DNA from: Linum tenue
Lineage: Eukaryota > Streptophyta > Magnoliopsida > Malpighiales > Linaceae
Assembly (NCBI GenBank): GCA_946122785.1
Contig: CAMGYJ010000011.1
Span: 54,672,449-54,736,448, forward strand
DNA: 64,000 bases
Reading direction: 5' to 3'
Shown: piece after piece, positions 1 through 11,463 of the stretch
Position numbering within the stretch: the stretch's first letter is position 1
How the letters are laid out: every line of letters starts with the position of its first letter
Notes under the pieces: model-generated
The model's input: only the letters and a program-made list of their open reading frames with translations
Databases searched by the model: none
Told to the model about the DNA's origin: nothing
Translations under genes and position numbers: made by a program

Positions 1-416
1 AAATAGTCATTAGTAGGGTTTAAACTTTAAACCTCCAATCTATAGATGCTACGCTTTGTTTTGTTAAAGGCATTTAACTAGTAATACAGACTTTATTTGA
101 TACTAATCACAAATCTAATTTGATATTAATCACAACATAATTAGAGCTATCATATCATCATATGTGTTGAACACTTAGCTTTGAATCAATAATCTGTTCA
201 CTCCAGTTAGCTAATTATTAATAATAAAATTACCTGGCAATGAGCGGGAACAAAGTTAGTTGACACTTTGACGGTAAATCAATTTTCATGAAATCGATAC
301 TCTGTCTACCTAACACTTCATTACTTGATACGATACCCATACTTGTAGAGGATTACGCGCATCATTGAGTCACTGACGAATCGTTACCCATGCCGGCCAT
401 GTGCACTCCTACCTTT
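1..416. other. AT-rich intergenic DNA, no gene seen
   Basis: AT-rich sequence with no convincing coding frame, RNA gene or repeat end. It runs up to the target-site duplication of the hAT-like MITE that begins at 417. Confidence 0.5.
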
Positions 417-817
417 TAGGGGTGGTTATACGGTACGGTACGGTACGGTCCGGTTAAATTGGCACGATTGATTCGGTCTCATTCGATTTTTTCGGGAATA
501 AGAGCTAAAGATTGGATTGGATACAGTTCGGTCTTGATCCGGTCCGGTTTTAATCCGGTCCCAATTCAGTCTTGATTTTAGATTGACCTTGTGGAAATTT
601 GAGTGGCCTGAGACCTCAAAAGCTGAGGAGTTGGTTAAGTTTTGGGTGTTGGGCTCTCTTATCCAGTTTTTATCTGGTTTTCGATCCGGTCTCAATCGAT
701 TTCTTACTTCAAATCTAAGGCCGAAGATAGGATTGAATTGTTTGTTATCCCCTTCCAAACCGATCCCAATCCAATTTCGTATAAACCTAAAAAACCCGAA
801 CCAAATAACCAGCCCTA
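417..817. mobile_element. hAT-like MITE
   Basis: A 401-bp non-coding element rich in CGGT/CCGGTT words. The left end starts TAGGGGTGGTTAT, and the right end read on the minus strand starts TAGGGCTGGTTAT, so the termini are imperfect inverted repeats. It is flanked by CTACCTTT (409-416) and CTACCTTC (818-825), an 8-bp duplication with one mismatch. An 8-bp duplication and TAGGG termini suit hAT elements. The open frames inside it are low-complexity and are not genes. The class is inferred from ends and duplication length only. Confidence 0.6.
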
Positions 818-825
818 CTACCTTC

Positions 826-1320
826 CCGCCGGTACTAAGTTCTTCCCGACGTCACCTACTCTTTGAATTTGCTTCATTTCCACCTGCCAACTACCAACCC
901 CCTGCGACTTTGAGAGGAATGGAGCTTACTAGTGTTACCATGGTCCATGAGCAACTAACCACGTTAAATCAGCCCTTCTAATCTACCTGTACGAGTGAAC
1001 GACTGAACGTGCACTAATGAGGCCCTATTCTAAAATTTGACAAGTGATTTAATTTTTAAAATGATAAGAAATGAAATGTTCATAAACATTTTTATTTAAA
1101 CAATAATTTGAAATAAAAAATAATATATCTATTAACTCTTCAATCTCTGTATTACGCAAGAAATTAAATCATTTTCAATCATCTTCGTTTTTCCATTAAA
1201 GATTTATTGTGTCATGTTATGATATACAGATAGGACTTTAACGATGAATATACATGTCTCGTTTATATATACACGAGAATAATGATCAGTTAATAATTAT
1301 CACCAATATTGATTAATATA
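826..1320. other. Intergenic DNA, no gene seen
   Basis: AT-rich sequence between the MITE and the LINE fragment. I see no coding frame with family similarity and no structured RNA. Confidence 0.5.
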
Positions 1321-2561
1321 TTCAAGAAGATCCTTAGCATTGAAGTGGATAAGCTGGCCACAGAGGATGACAACATCTTCTGGTCAGCCTCGTCGGATGA
1401 GAGGTTCTCGGCGAAATTTGCTTATTCCATCCAAAACCAGCGACAACCTGATACGGACGAGGATGTTTTGAAGATTATCTGAAGTCTGCCTGTCCAGGAA
1501 AGGATCAGGAGTTTCATGTGGCTAACGGCCTTAGGAAGATTGGCGACAAGGTCCTTACTGTTCTACAGGAAAGTGACAACCAATCAAAGTTGTATCAGCT
1601 GCGGTGCTCTAGTCGAGTCCATTATCCATATTATGCGCGACTGTAACTCGGCTCGGTACTTCTGGTTTCGTCACATCCCGGCAAGCAAGCAGCACAGCTT
1701 CTTCAGCTCGGACGAAAGTATTTGGCTTCGTGAGAACCTTAAGAGCAGCGAGCAGATGGGTTCGGGAATGAGCTGGGCTGCCTTCTTCAGCGTCTCAGCC
1801 TGGCTTATCTGGAAGAATAGATGCACGTACGTCTTCAAAGGTTCGAGCGCTACTCTCTCCCCTCCATCCCTTGAGTTTTCGATTCTGGCTAAGTGTAAGC
1901 TTTGGCACGAGGCTTGGCAAACTCCCTCTCCTCTTCCCAATGGTAGAGGGCCGGTGGCTGCTCGTACTACAACTATGGTTGGTTGGACGCCGCCGAGGCA
2001 TGGATGGATGACCCTCAATGTTGATGGAGCCTCTAACGGCAATCCCGGAGCTGCAGGAGCAGGAGGCGTCCTCCGCGACTGGACAGGTAAATGGATTGCT
2101 GGTTTCACGGCGAACATTGGGACGACGACAGCAGTTTTGGCCGAGTTGTGGGCCGTGTTTTATGGTCTGGATATGGCCTGGAAGAAGGGGTGTCGGGCGG
2201 TTCGCCTTGAGTCCGATTCCCAGCTCGCGATTCAGCTCATCAACAATAGAAATGATCCTGTTCACCCTCATGCTACTCTTCTTTCAGCGATCCGTAGGAA
2301 GATCAGTCAATATTGGTTGGTTAGCATCACTCATGTATATCAGGAAGGGAATAGAGTCGCGGACTGGCTCTCGAAGCACAGTCTCGTCTATCCCTACGGT
2401 ATACATGAGGTTGCCAATCCTCCCCCTGAGCTAGCTTCTATTGTTAGAGAAGACGCCATGGACGTATCTTTTGAGCGCCAGATTGTGGCGCTTCTTTCTG
2501 ACCCATAGGACCCCCTTGTTTCTTCTCGGCTTTGGCCTCCCTTTATGCAAAAAAAAAAAAA
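1321..2561 (+). mobile_element. 5'-truncated LINE: zf-RVT and RNase H end with poly(A)
   Basis: 3' part of a plant L1-type non-LTR retrotransposon. The reading frame enters at about 1321 without a start. It is broken by TGA at 1480-1482, where the family normally has a Trp codon, and then runs open from 1516 to the stop at 2508. The translated part contains the CxxC...H zinc-binding reverse-transcriptase tail (CISCG...HIMRDC) and an RNase H domain with its acidic residues visible in DGASNGNPGAAGAGG, AELWAVFYGL and ESDSQLAIQL. A run of about 13 A follows at about 2549-2561, as expected for a LINE 3' end. The endonuclease and reverse transcriptase are missing, so this is a dead 5'-truncated insertion. 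I could not find convincing target-site duplications. Confidence 0.85.
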
Positions 2562-2788
2562 ATCTAATGATAATACCACTATCTATGAATTAGATTTTGA
2601 AATATCCATTGCCTTGCCCGGCCCCTACTACTAATTATTTTTCAAAACCCCCCCAACCAGATCATTAACTCCCCAGTCGATTCCGCCACAAATTGTGTCA
2701 TCTCTGCTTCTTCTATATGGTATAAATAGAGTAATAGACTTGTTTCATTATTCACTTTAGTTTCACAAAGGAGAGAGAGTAAACAAAG

Positions 2789-4087
<1,299 letters not shown>

Positions 4088-4263
4088 ATTCATATAATTA
4101 CTACTTTCTGATCGATTTATTCATGCTTTCTTAATCCTTTGTGTTGTTGCCGGAAAATAAAATGATATGCTCTCCATATCGCTGCGATTAGCCTGTTTGT
4201 TTGTAGGCTCGTGAATTAATTAAGCACATGCTTGTAATTCTTTCTCGTCGCAATTCAGGGAAG

Positions 4264-7150
4264 TTTTTTTTTTTTTTTTTTTTTTTTTTGACAAAAGATA
4301 ATCTTATAAAGATCAAAAGAGGTAGTTACATCCTGGATGACAGCCAGGCCTGGAAATCAAAGAAACCACTCATAGGCGGGTACAAAGAAAGGGCCTTCCT
4401 AGCCACCAAATGGGCTACCCTATTACTACGCCGACCTATAAACTTCACACTATACCCAGGATAACTGTTAAAATAATTTAAAATCTCCTCAAGAACAGCT
4501 CCTACTTGGTTATCCCTTGCATCCTCATGATTAATTTTATCAATAAGCACCTTTGCGTCCCCTTCAAACTTGACTACCGACAGGCCAATCGAACGGCACC
4601 AAACTACAGCCTCCCGGAGGGCAAGCAATTCCAGTACCATGGGGTCATCAACCTCTGGAAAAAGAACCCCTTTCACGAGCCAAATTTGCCTCGACGGCGT
4701 AAGCAGAACAATCCCACCCGCACCATGCGACCCCCTTCTCACTGCCCCATCCCATAAACAGACCGCACTCTCATCCACAGCACTGCCATCAGGGATGGTC
4801 ACAGGAGCCACTGAACCCGTCCTAGGAGGCCTATCCACAGGCAGACGCACCCACTCCTCGTACTGCTGATGGAATTGCCGCATTAGAGCCGGAAAACCAT
4901 ATTGCTTGCCTTCAAAAACGACCCAGTTCCGCGACCGCCATATCCGCCACAGGATAGCCACCACTGCCATTAATAAATTAGGTTGGTGAATCCGACCCAA
5001 AAGTTGCTTCAGGAACATAGGGAAAGTATGTCGAGGGAGCCCCTCCCCTAGATAATCCAGGCCCGCATGCACCCAAAGGGCACGAGCCACAGAACAATCT
5101 AAGAACAAGTGCTCCATCGACTCCGCAGCCTCCCAGCACACCGGGCACCTGGGATGCACCTGGACTCGTTTCTCAATAAGGGCCTCCGTAGTAGGCAAAA
5201 TTCGACTAAGGATCTGCCAAACAAATACTTTAAGCTTTGGTGAAATATCCGCATTCCACACCCGAATCCAGGACTCCTTATCCATCCAACCCACCATCGT
5301 TCTCCACCCCCCTCTCCTTCTATCAATATCCACAGCTAAATGATAAGCTGATTTCACTGTGAAGACCCCATCCCTCGCACCATGCCAGATTACCTTGTCC
5401 CTAACCTCAAGTCTAGGGAGGGGGATAGCTTTAATGGCCTTACAGGTAGGGGGATCAAACCAACGACTCAACTTGTCATCATCCCAACCTCCCCCACCAG
5501 GACGCATGACCTCCGCCACCGGGGGATCACCCCCATCCGGCAGGACCCGAGGGTTAAAACAAGGGGGATTATGCTGAAGTCGCGGAATCCAATTCGAATT
5601 AAGCAACGACGCAGTCCGCCCATTACCAATCTGCCACCGTAACCCCTGCGCCAGAAGATCCTTACCAAAGAGGATACTTTGCCACCCCCACGACGGGCGG
5701 GAACGAGCTTTGGCCTCAAGGAACGACCCATTAGGGAAATATTTACCTTTATAGACCTTTGCCAGCAGGGATTCAGGTTCCATAAGTATACGCCACCCAA
5801 TCTTAGCCAACAGAGCCTGATTAAATTGCTCAAATCGGCGAAACCCCATTCCCCCCTCATGCTTGCTACGGCAGAGACGACGCCATGACACCCACCTCAG
5901 TCGGGAATGATCCTCATCATCCCCCCACCAAAACCGGGCCACATGTCTATCCAGGAGCCGACACAGCGCCAGAGGTAGCTTAAAACAGGACATCACATGT
6001 AAAGGCAAGGCGAGAGCAACTGATTTAATCAAGGTTTCCTTCGCCGCCCAAGACAACGTCCTTCTTTTCCATCCCTGAAGACGCTCCAGCAATTTCTCCT
6101 CCAAATACCGGAACGTGGCTATCTTGGACCGCGCAATAAGGGTAGGTAGTCCAAGATACTTATCATGAACCCCTACCGCCCCCACCCCTAGTATCGCAGC
6201 CAAAAATTCCTGATCAGCACGGACAATATTCTTACTGAAGCATACTGCTGATTTGGCCAAATTCACTTTTTGGCCACTCAATTCCTCATAATCATTCAGG
6301 ACCTCTATCAAATTCTCACATTCCCTGAGGGTTCCTCGTAAAAATAGATACGAGTCATCAGCAAAAAACAAGTGAGAGATCCGCGGCGCACGAGGAGCCA
6401 CTTTCACCCCTTCCAACTTTTTATCCGCAATAGCCTTGCGAAGGAGGGCCGCAAAGCCTTCAGTACAAAGCACGAACAAAAGAGGGGAGAGGGGATCCCC
6501 TTGCCGAAGTCCCCGGGATGGAGAGAAATACCCAGAGGGAGTCCCATTCATTAGCACAGAAAAAGAGGAAGATTGGAGACACTCCCGAATCCACCCTTGC
6601 CAGGTACTGTTGAAACCCATCTTATCCAAAACCGCCAGAAGAAACGGCCACTCGACTCTATCATAGGCCTTTTCCATGTCAACCTTTAGAGCCATGTACC
6701 CTTTCTTTCCCCGCGTTTTGATTTTAAGATAATGCATCAACTCATGGCCCAGCAGAACATTCTCAACAATTTGACGTTCACGGATGAACGCATTTTGCCC
6801 TTCCGAGACAATTGCAGGCAAGAACCCAGCCAACCGTTCTGCCATAATTTTAGTGATAATTTTATAAACAAACTGGCATAAACTGATAGGACGCAGTTGC
6901 CTCATAGATTCAACATTGTCTACCTTGGGGATCAAGGTAAGCCACGTATGGTTAAAGCTGCGGAGCATCCGGCTAGTAGCAAAGAAAGACCGCACAGCCT
7001 CAACCACCGTCTCTCCCACAATATCCCAGAAGGCTTTAAAAAACTTCCCAGTGAATCCATCAGACCCAGGAGCCTGCTTCGACCCCATAGCAAACACCGT
7101 TTTACGAATCTCAGCAGGAAGGGAAGTTAGGTTTGCGGTAATCATATGTA
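4264..7150 (-). mobile_element. 5'-truncated LINE with intact RT-RNase H frame
   Basis: Non-LTR retrotransposon on the minus strand. A 26-nt poly(T) at 4264-4289 is its poly(A) tail. One uninterrupted frame (7145 to 4326, 939 codons) covers a nearly complete reverse transcriptase: QAPGSDGF, then LIPKV...LRPISLC, then MALKVDMEKAYDRVEW, GLRQGDPLSPLLF and the catalytic FADDSYLF. It continues through the thumb region, a CPVCWEA...HLFLDC zinc motif and a C-terminal RNase H (FEGDAKVLIDK). The apurinic endonuclease and ORF1 are absent, so the copy is 5'-truncated at about 7145-7150. The frame has no stop or frameshift, suggesting a fairly recent insertion. No clear target-site duplication was found. 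Confidence 0.92.
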
Positions 7151-7199
7151 ATGTTAATTTTATCCTTCTACGTCACCATCGACGTGTAATAATCTAAAT

Positions 7200-7940
7200 A
7201 AATCCACATCAATGAGGAGCTTCAAATCATTAGATTTGTATTTATATTAAATTGGCTATGTTGATCTATAAACATGTCAAACTCGATTATACGTATTTAT
7301 TCTGAATTAGTGGAACTGTAATGTGATCGATCTAATTAAACTTATGTTGAGGTGATCAGACTTATAAATTAAGCACAACAAGTTAATGGTTTTGTTCTCA
7401 CATCATACATAATGGTATAAATCGAAATAGGTGAGTTGAATCGAAATAGGTGAAATGAAACTTGATATATAATATAATACTATTAATACCCGATCGATCT
7501 GTTTTCTGAAACGGTGTATAATTGAAGGTAAATTACCACAAGTCATGCCAACAAAACACTTGTGGAATGATGAAGGAAATGATAAACAATCTCAATGGAT
7601 TGATGAGGACCCGTTTTTTCGAACCAGGAAAGTAACCGGGCAACCAACATTCTGGCCCATATACAATGTGGGTGGGGAGAAACAAAATTTTGGTTCTGTC
7701 ACCAATTTTCTTCTTGAACTAACTTATTTCTTATTCCATTTTCCAGTGATGAAATAATACAGGCCTTTCTATTAAAAAAAAAAAACAATTGTGAAATTGA
7801 ATAGGCTGTTAGCTGACTAGCTCATGTATGCATTGTGACTGTGAGACCAAAAAAACTCGGGCATCCCACCGAAGCATCAAAATATTAAGGCTAGCTGCCC
7901 GTAACTGGCCCAGTAAAAGCACACATGCACTAGGCCGGAG
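7200..7940. other. AT-rich intergenic DNA
   Basis: Lies between the truncated end of the LINE and the RPL28 promoter. A short frame at 7545-7757 has no recognisable domain and I do not call it a gene. Confidence 0.45.
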
Positions 7941-7950
7941 CAAATAATAA

Positions 7951-8076
7951 TGGGCCTTAACTGGGCCTGAGTCGATCCAGTTGGTGTACGAGGGACTACT
8001 GCTTATGCGATGCAACCAAGCTATAAATACAAAGCTACAAAGCATTCGGCTTCTTCAGATCGGCCCTAAAACCCTA
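7951..8076 (+). promoter_or_regulatory. RPL28 promoter: two site II elements and a telo-box
   Basis: Two TGGGCC site II motifs lie at 7951-7956 and 7962-7967, and a telo-box AAACCCTAA at 8068-8076, just upstream of the RPL28 leader. This combination is established for plant ribosomal-protein and cell-growth genes (TCP and Pur-alpha binding). A leader intron is likely from GTAAGC at 8103 to the AG at 8234, leaving the ATG at 8257 in the second exon. Confidence 0.7.
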
Positions 8077-8256
8077 ATCGTCTTCTCTCCACTCTAGCGG
8101 CGGTAAGCTTCGTTCTCCGATCTCCAACCTCCAACCTCCGTCCCGCGATCCTATGCTTCTTCATTTCCTACGTCTGTTTCTATTCAGATTAAGGCCACCT
8201 TTGAATTTGTGTTCTGATCGATTTGCTGAAACAGGGTAACCGGAGGAGGAACTAAA

Positions 8257-9957
8257 ATGGCGACAGTTCCAGGGCAATTGATCTGGGAGATCGTGAAGAG
8301 GAACAACTGTTTCCTCGTGAAGGAGTTCGGCCGTGGCAACGCCGGCGTTAGGTTCAGCAAGGAAAGCAACAATCTCTACAACCTCAACTCCTACAAGTAT
8401 TCCGGTAACCAAACACCTTCGTCTTTTTCTGTTTTGGTTCTTTTTTCCCTTATTCTTACAGTAATGCTTGGTTTGTATGGTGGGTTACATGGATTGATTC
8501 GTATTTTGGGTGGGATTTAGGCTTGGCAAACAAGAAGACTGTTTCCATTCAGCCAGAAGGCAAGGATTTGGCTGTTGTGCTGACGACCACAAAGACCAAG
8601 AGGCAGAACAAGCCTGCCAATTTGAAGCACAAGTCGGTCATGAGGAAGGAGTTCAGCTCCATGGCTAAGGCTGTTACCAATCAGGTATCTAACTCTTTGT
8701 TCCAGCATTGTAGCATTTGCGTATTTTCTCAATTCCTTTGTTGAGTTGTTTGATGAGGAATTACATCAGCTTATAATCCGTGAACTTCTCAAGATCGTTA
8801 GTTCTTGAGAATCTTAAATTATTCAAGTGCTTGGTTTTCCGACTTTATGAGATTGGATTTGTGATTGGTTCCCCCTTGCAACAGTTTCTCTTTCGTGGGC
8901 AGTGATGAGAAGCTAACATGTAAGAAGGACCCTCTTTTGTAGAGGGTTTCTTCTGTGAAATACTTTTGTTACGCTTGGCTTCTGAGTTCTTTGGTGCTTT
9001 GATTTCGAAATGTGTATGATTTCACTTTTGTTTGGTTCAAAGTACATAAATTTTCAAAAAGCCTTGTTGTTTTGGGTTGTTCTTGGGCAGTGATGAGAAG
9101 TTAACATGTAAGTGGAACCCTCTTGTGTAGAGGGTTCTTCAGTGAAATACTCTTGTTACGCTTGGCTTCTGAGTTATCTTCAGATCAAAATCTTTGTGAT
9201 TGAGCTTTTGCTTAGTTTTTATTAGTTCAATATTCACAACATGGTTGCTTTTTTATTTTTTGGGCTGTGATGAGAAGCTAACATGTAAGTGGGACCCTCT
9301 TGTGTAGAGGGTTCTTCAGTGAAATACTCTTGTTACGCTTGGCTTCTGAGTTCTCTTCAAACCTTAGTTCTCACAATCTGTGTGACTGAGCTCTTGCTCA
9401 GTTTTTTGTAGTTGGATTTCCAAAACATCATTGCTTTTATATTTTGTGGGCAGTGATGAGAAGCTAACATGTAAGTGGAACCCTCTTGTGTAGAGGGCCC
9501 TCAATGAAATACTCTTGTTACGCTTGGCTTCTGAGTTCGTTTTTTTTTTAATTTAAAACTCAGCCTTCCTGCTTCTAAAGTTACTGTTTATGCTGTATAT
9601 TATTTTATTAAGATTAAGCACTGTGAAAATGTTGATCATGAATTGTGTCTTGCATTTGTTCTTGTGCTCTATCCCCCTAGATTTTTGGATGAAGCTACTT
9701 GTCTTAATGTATATGCCTTCAGTACGTGAAGATAACTTGTAGGATTGAACGTTTGCTTGTTCTCTCTTCAAGAAGTGATGGGAACTGATTGGCTTGTGTT
9801 TGCTTGTTGATCTCAGGTTGCAGATAACTTCTACCGGCCGGATCTGAAGAAGGCAGCTCTCTCTAGGCTCAGTACCATCCACAGGAGCCTTAGGGTTTCA
9901 AAGTCCGGTGTCAAGAAGAGAACCAGGCAGGCAGCTAAGATCGCTGCCCGGAAGTGA
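8257..9957 (+). CDS. RPL28: 60S ribosomal protein L28 (eL28)
   Basis: Predicted 150-aa component of the cytosolic large ribosomal subunit. Exons: 8257-8404, 8521-8684 and 9817-9957; phases close and the stop is TGA. The N-terminus [20 protein letters not shown], the middle [19 protein letters not shown] and the basic C-terminus ending AAKIAARK are typical of plant eL28 (about 143-150 aa). The promoter has site II and telo-box motifs. The second intron is long (8685-9816, 1132 bp) and carries four repeated C/D-box snoRNA-like units, so the gene appears to be an snoRNA host. The nearest Arabidopsis relative by memory is At4g29410. Confidence 0.95.
8902..8985 (+). ncRNA. Predicted C/D-box snoRNA, copy 1
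   Basis: First of four similar units in RPL28 intron 2. Box C GTGATGA is at 8902-8908 and box D CTGA at 8982-8985. Between them lie a hairpin (ACCCTCT/AGAGGGT arms), a C'-like GTGAAAT, and the guide-like GTTACGCTTGGCTT directly before box D. The core length of 84 nt suits plant C/D snoRNAs. This copy differs from the others at a few positions (TAAGAAGG and TTTTGT). A closing terminal stem is weak, so processing would have to be shown by small-RNA data. Confidence 0.7.
9090..9172 (+). ncRNA. Predicted C/D-box snoRNA, copy 2
   Basis: Second unit in the same intron. Box C GTGATGA is at 9090-9096 and box D CTGA at 9169-9172, an 83-nt core. The internal hairpin and the guide GTTACGCTTGGCTT before box D are unchanged. 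It starts 188 nt after copy 1, and the spacer is much less conserved than the core. Confidence 0.7.
9267..9349 (+). ncRNA. Predicted C/D-box snoRNA, copy 3
   Basis: Third unit. Box C GTGATGA is at 9267-9273 and box D CTGA at 9346-9349, with the same hairpin and guide. It is preceded by GGGCT where the other copies have GGGCA. The spacer after it contains a small perfect hairpin (ACTGAGC/GCTCAGT) followed by a T run, echoed imperfectly after copy 2. Confidence 0.7.
9453..9534 (+). ncRNA. Predicted C/D-box snoRNA, copy 4
   Basis: Fourth unit. Box C GTGATGA is at 9453-9459 and box D CTGA at 9531-9534, with the guide unchanged. The right flank of the hairpin differs (AGAGGGCCCTCAATGAAAT), so the core is 82 nt. 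It ends 282 nt before RPL28 exon 3. Confidence 0.7.
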
Positions 9958-10418
9958 AACTCAATGCTTTAGAGAGTTCTTTTCGTTTTAGTATTATCAA
10001 GAGTTTCCAGATTGGACAGATACTAGTTCGCACAATTTGGTTTTTCAGGACCTCTTCGCCCACCTTGTTTGTCGACCCTTGTACTGAATATGGTCGAAGA
10101 AAAAAAAACTTGGATTTGTGAGACATGTTATGGCTTTAAATATGCTCTGGTTTCTTGTTTCTAGTGCTTGAATGGGTATGAGATTGCAGTCTTTTGATCC
10201 ATCACGGTCGAGATGTTACCAATTCCGCAAGCTTGGTAGTGCTTGAATGGGTATATTCCAATATTATGGCCCATATAGTAGATGTAGAGATTCTTAAGTC
10301 TTAACCACGTGACTTTCACACGCGCCCCAAAAGTTTTCTTTGCCCGCCGTCACACACAGTCCATACAGTAATGACTAATGACTATTTATTAGCTAAAATT
10401 TTTTCAATTCTTTTTTTA
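9958..10418. other. RPL28 3' region and intergenic DNA
   Basis: The first ~200 bp after the RPL28 stop are probably its 3' UTR. The rest is T-rich sequence leading into the SINE. No gene seen. Confidence 0.5.
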
Positions 10419-10428
10419 TTAGTTTTAA

Positions 10429-10556
10429 TTTTTTTTTTTAGATAAGGGTGATATATGTTACTTTTTTTTTGTTATTAGGTACTACTGAAAAGACTCGAAC
10501 CTGGGACCTCCAGGTTCATGACTAGTGGTATAACCACTAGACCAATCCCTTGTTCG
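10429..10556 (-). mobile_element. tRNA-derived SINE with 10-bp target duplication
   Basis: A 128-bp short interspersed element on the minus strand. The tRNA-like head has an A box TGGTCTAGTGG (complement of 10534-10544) and a B box GGTTCGAGTC (complement of 10492-10501), spaced as in Pol III promoters. The tail is a poly(A), seen as a T run at 10429-10439. Perfect duplications TTAGTTTTAA flank it at 10419-10428 and 10557-10566. Together these mark a complete insertion. It resembles plant Au-type SINEs, but the family is not assigned. Confidence 0.8.
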
Positions 10557-10692
10557 TTAGTTTTAAATTTATTAATATTGACTTGACAATTTTGTTAAAT
10601 GTTAAATTTCAATAAGCAATTTTGTTAGTAATATTGACTTAACAACATGATACCGACTTGAAAGAGACATTTGAAAGAAACAACTGAAGGTC

Positions 10693-10837
10693 AACACTCC
10701 AAAATTTTAGGATTTTAACTAAAAAAATAGTTACAAAATTATTATAACCTAAAAATTGCTAATAACACTCCAAAATTTTAGGATTTTAACTAAAAAATAG
10801 TTACAAAATTATTAACGATAACCTAAAAATTGCTAAT
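10693..10837. repeat. Tandem duplication of a 71-74 bp AT-rich unit
   Basis: Two adjacent copies (10693-10763 and 10764-10837) start AACACTCCAAAATTTTAGGA and end AAATTGCTAAT. They differ by a few bases and a small insertion. No coding role is seen. Confidence 0.75.
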
Positions 10838-10969
10838 ATTTTAATGCATTATGAAAGATTTAGCTAATTAATAACATTTTAATAAGTTGGATAATATAAA
10901 AAAATCTGACAAAAGTTTGGATAAAAAATAGACATTACCATTTTTTCAAACCATAAGAACATGTTTGAT

Positions 10970-11086
10970 ATAAAAAATAGTAGAAGGTCATGGTTGATTA
11001 ATATGTATAGTATTTTTTATTAATTAAATTCACTACAATGATTTTATTTTGTTTAAAATGTGTAAGTATATCATGCCGGTCATACC
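10970..11086 (-). mobile_element. Truncated relative of the MITE in the PQQL intron
   Basis: Read on the minus strand, this stretch starts GGTATGACCGGCATGAT and continues into an AT-rich tract with GTGAATTTAATT. Both match the interior of the element at 23703-24085. The terminal inverted repeat is missing, so only a fragment remains. Confidence 0.45.
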
Positions 11087-11463
11087 AATAATATTATGCA
11101 GGTTTCATGGTCGACACAAATTGAACAGGGCTTGCCAGCTATGATATTGACAACCATGGATTATAAAGCCCGTGGTTCTAGGTTTCAAACCCGTATAAAA
11201 TTTTATGGCCCATTGGCCCATTCACCTAACGGGACTTTCTACACGCGCCCTAATTTCCCACTTTCTTCGCCATCACACACCGACACACGCACTTCATCGT
11301 CCACTCTCACAGAGTCGCAGTAACGGCGCCAACCGCAAGGCGCCAACGACGGAGAACTAGAATATATAAACCCTTCAATAACCCGGCACTTGCACAGTAT
11401 ACTTTTCCCGCCTCTCACTCCCCAACATTTCCCGCCCTCTGCAAACCCTAATCCCCGATTCCC

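Noticed and set aside
1671..2271. Long minus-strand frames opposite the LINE fragment
   Set aside because: Shadows of the RNase H coding frame, without any domain of their own.
7545..7757. 70-codon frame near RPL28
   Set aside because: No recognisable family, no flanking signals and AT-rich context. Likely chance.
8902..9534. CRISPR-like regular repeats in the RPL28 intron
   Set aside because: Repeats are 82-84 nt with box C/D signatures in a plant intron and only four units. CRISPR repeats are shorter and prokaryotic.
10461..10556. A functional tRNA gene at the SINE
   Set aside because: A and B boxes are present, but no full cloverleaf or anticodon arm can be folded, and the target duplications and poly(A) show a SINE.
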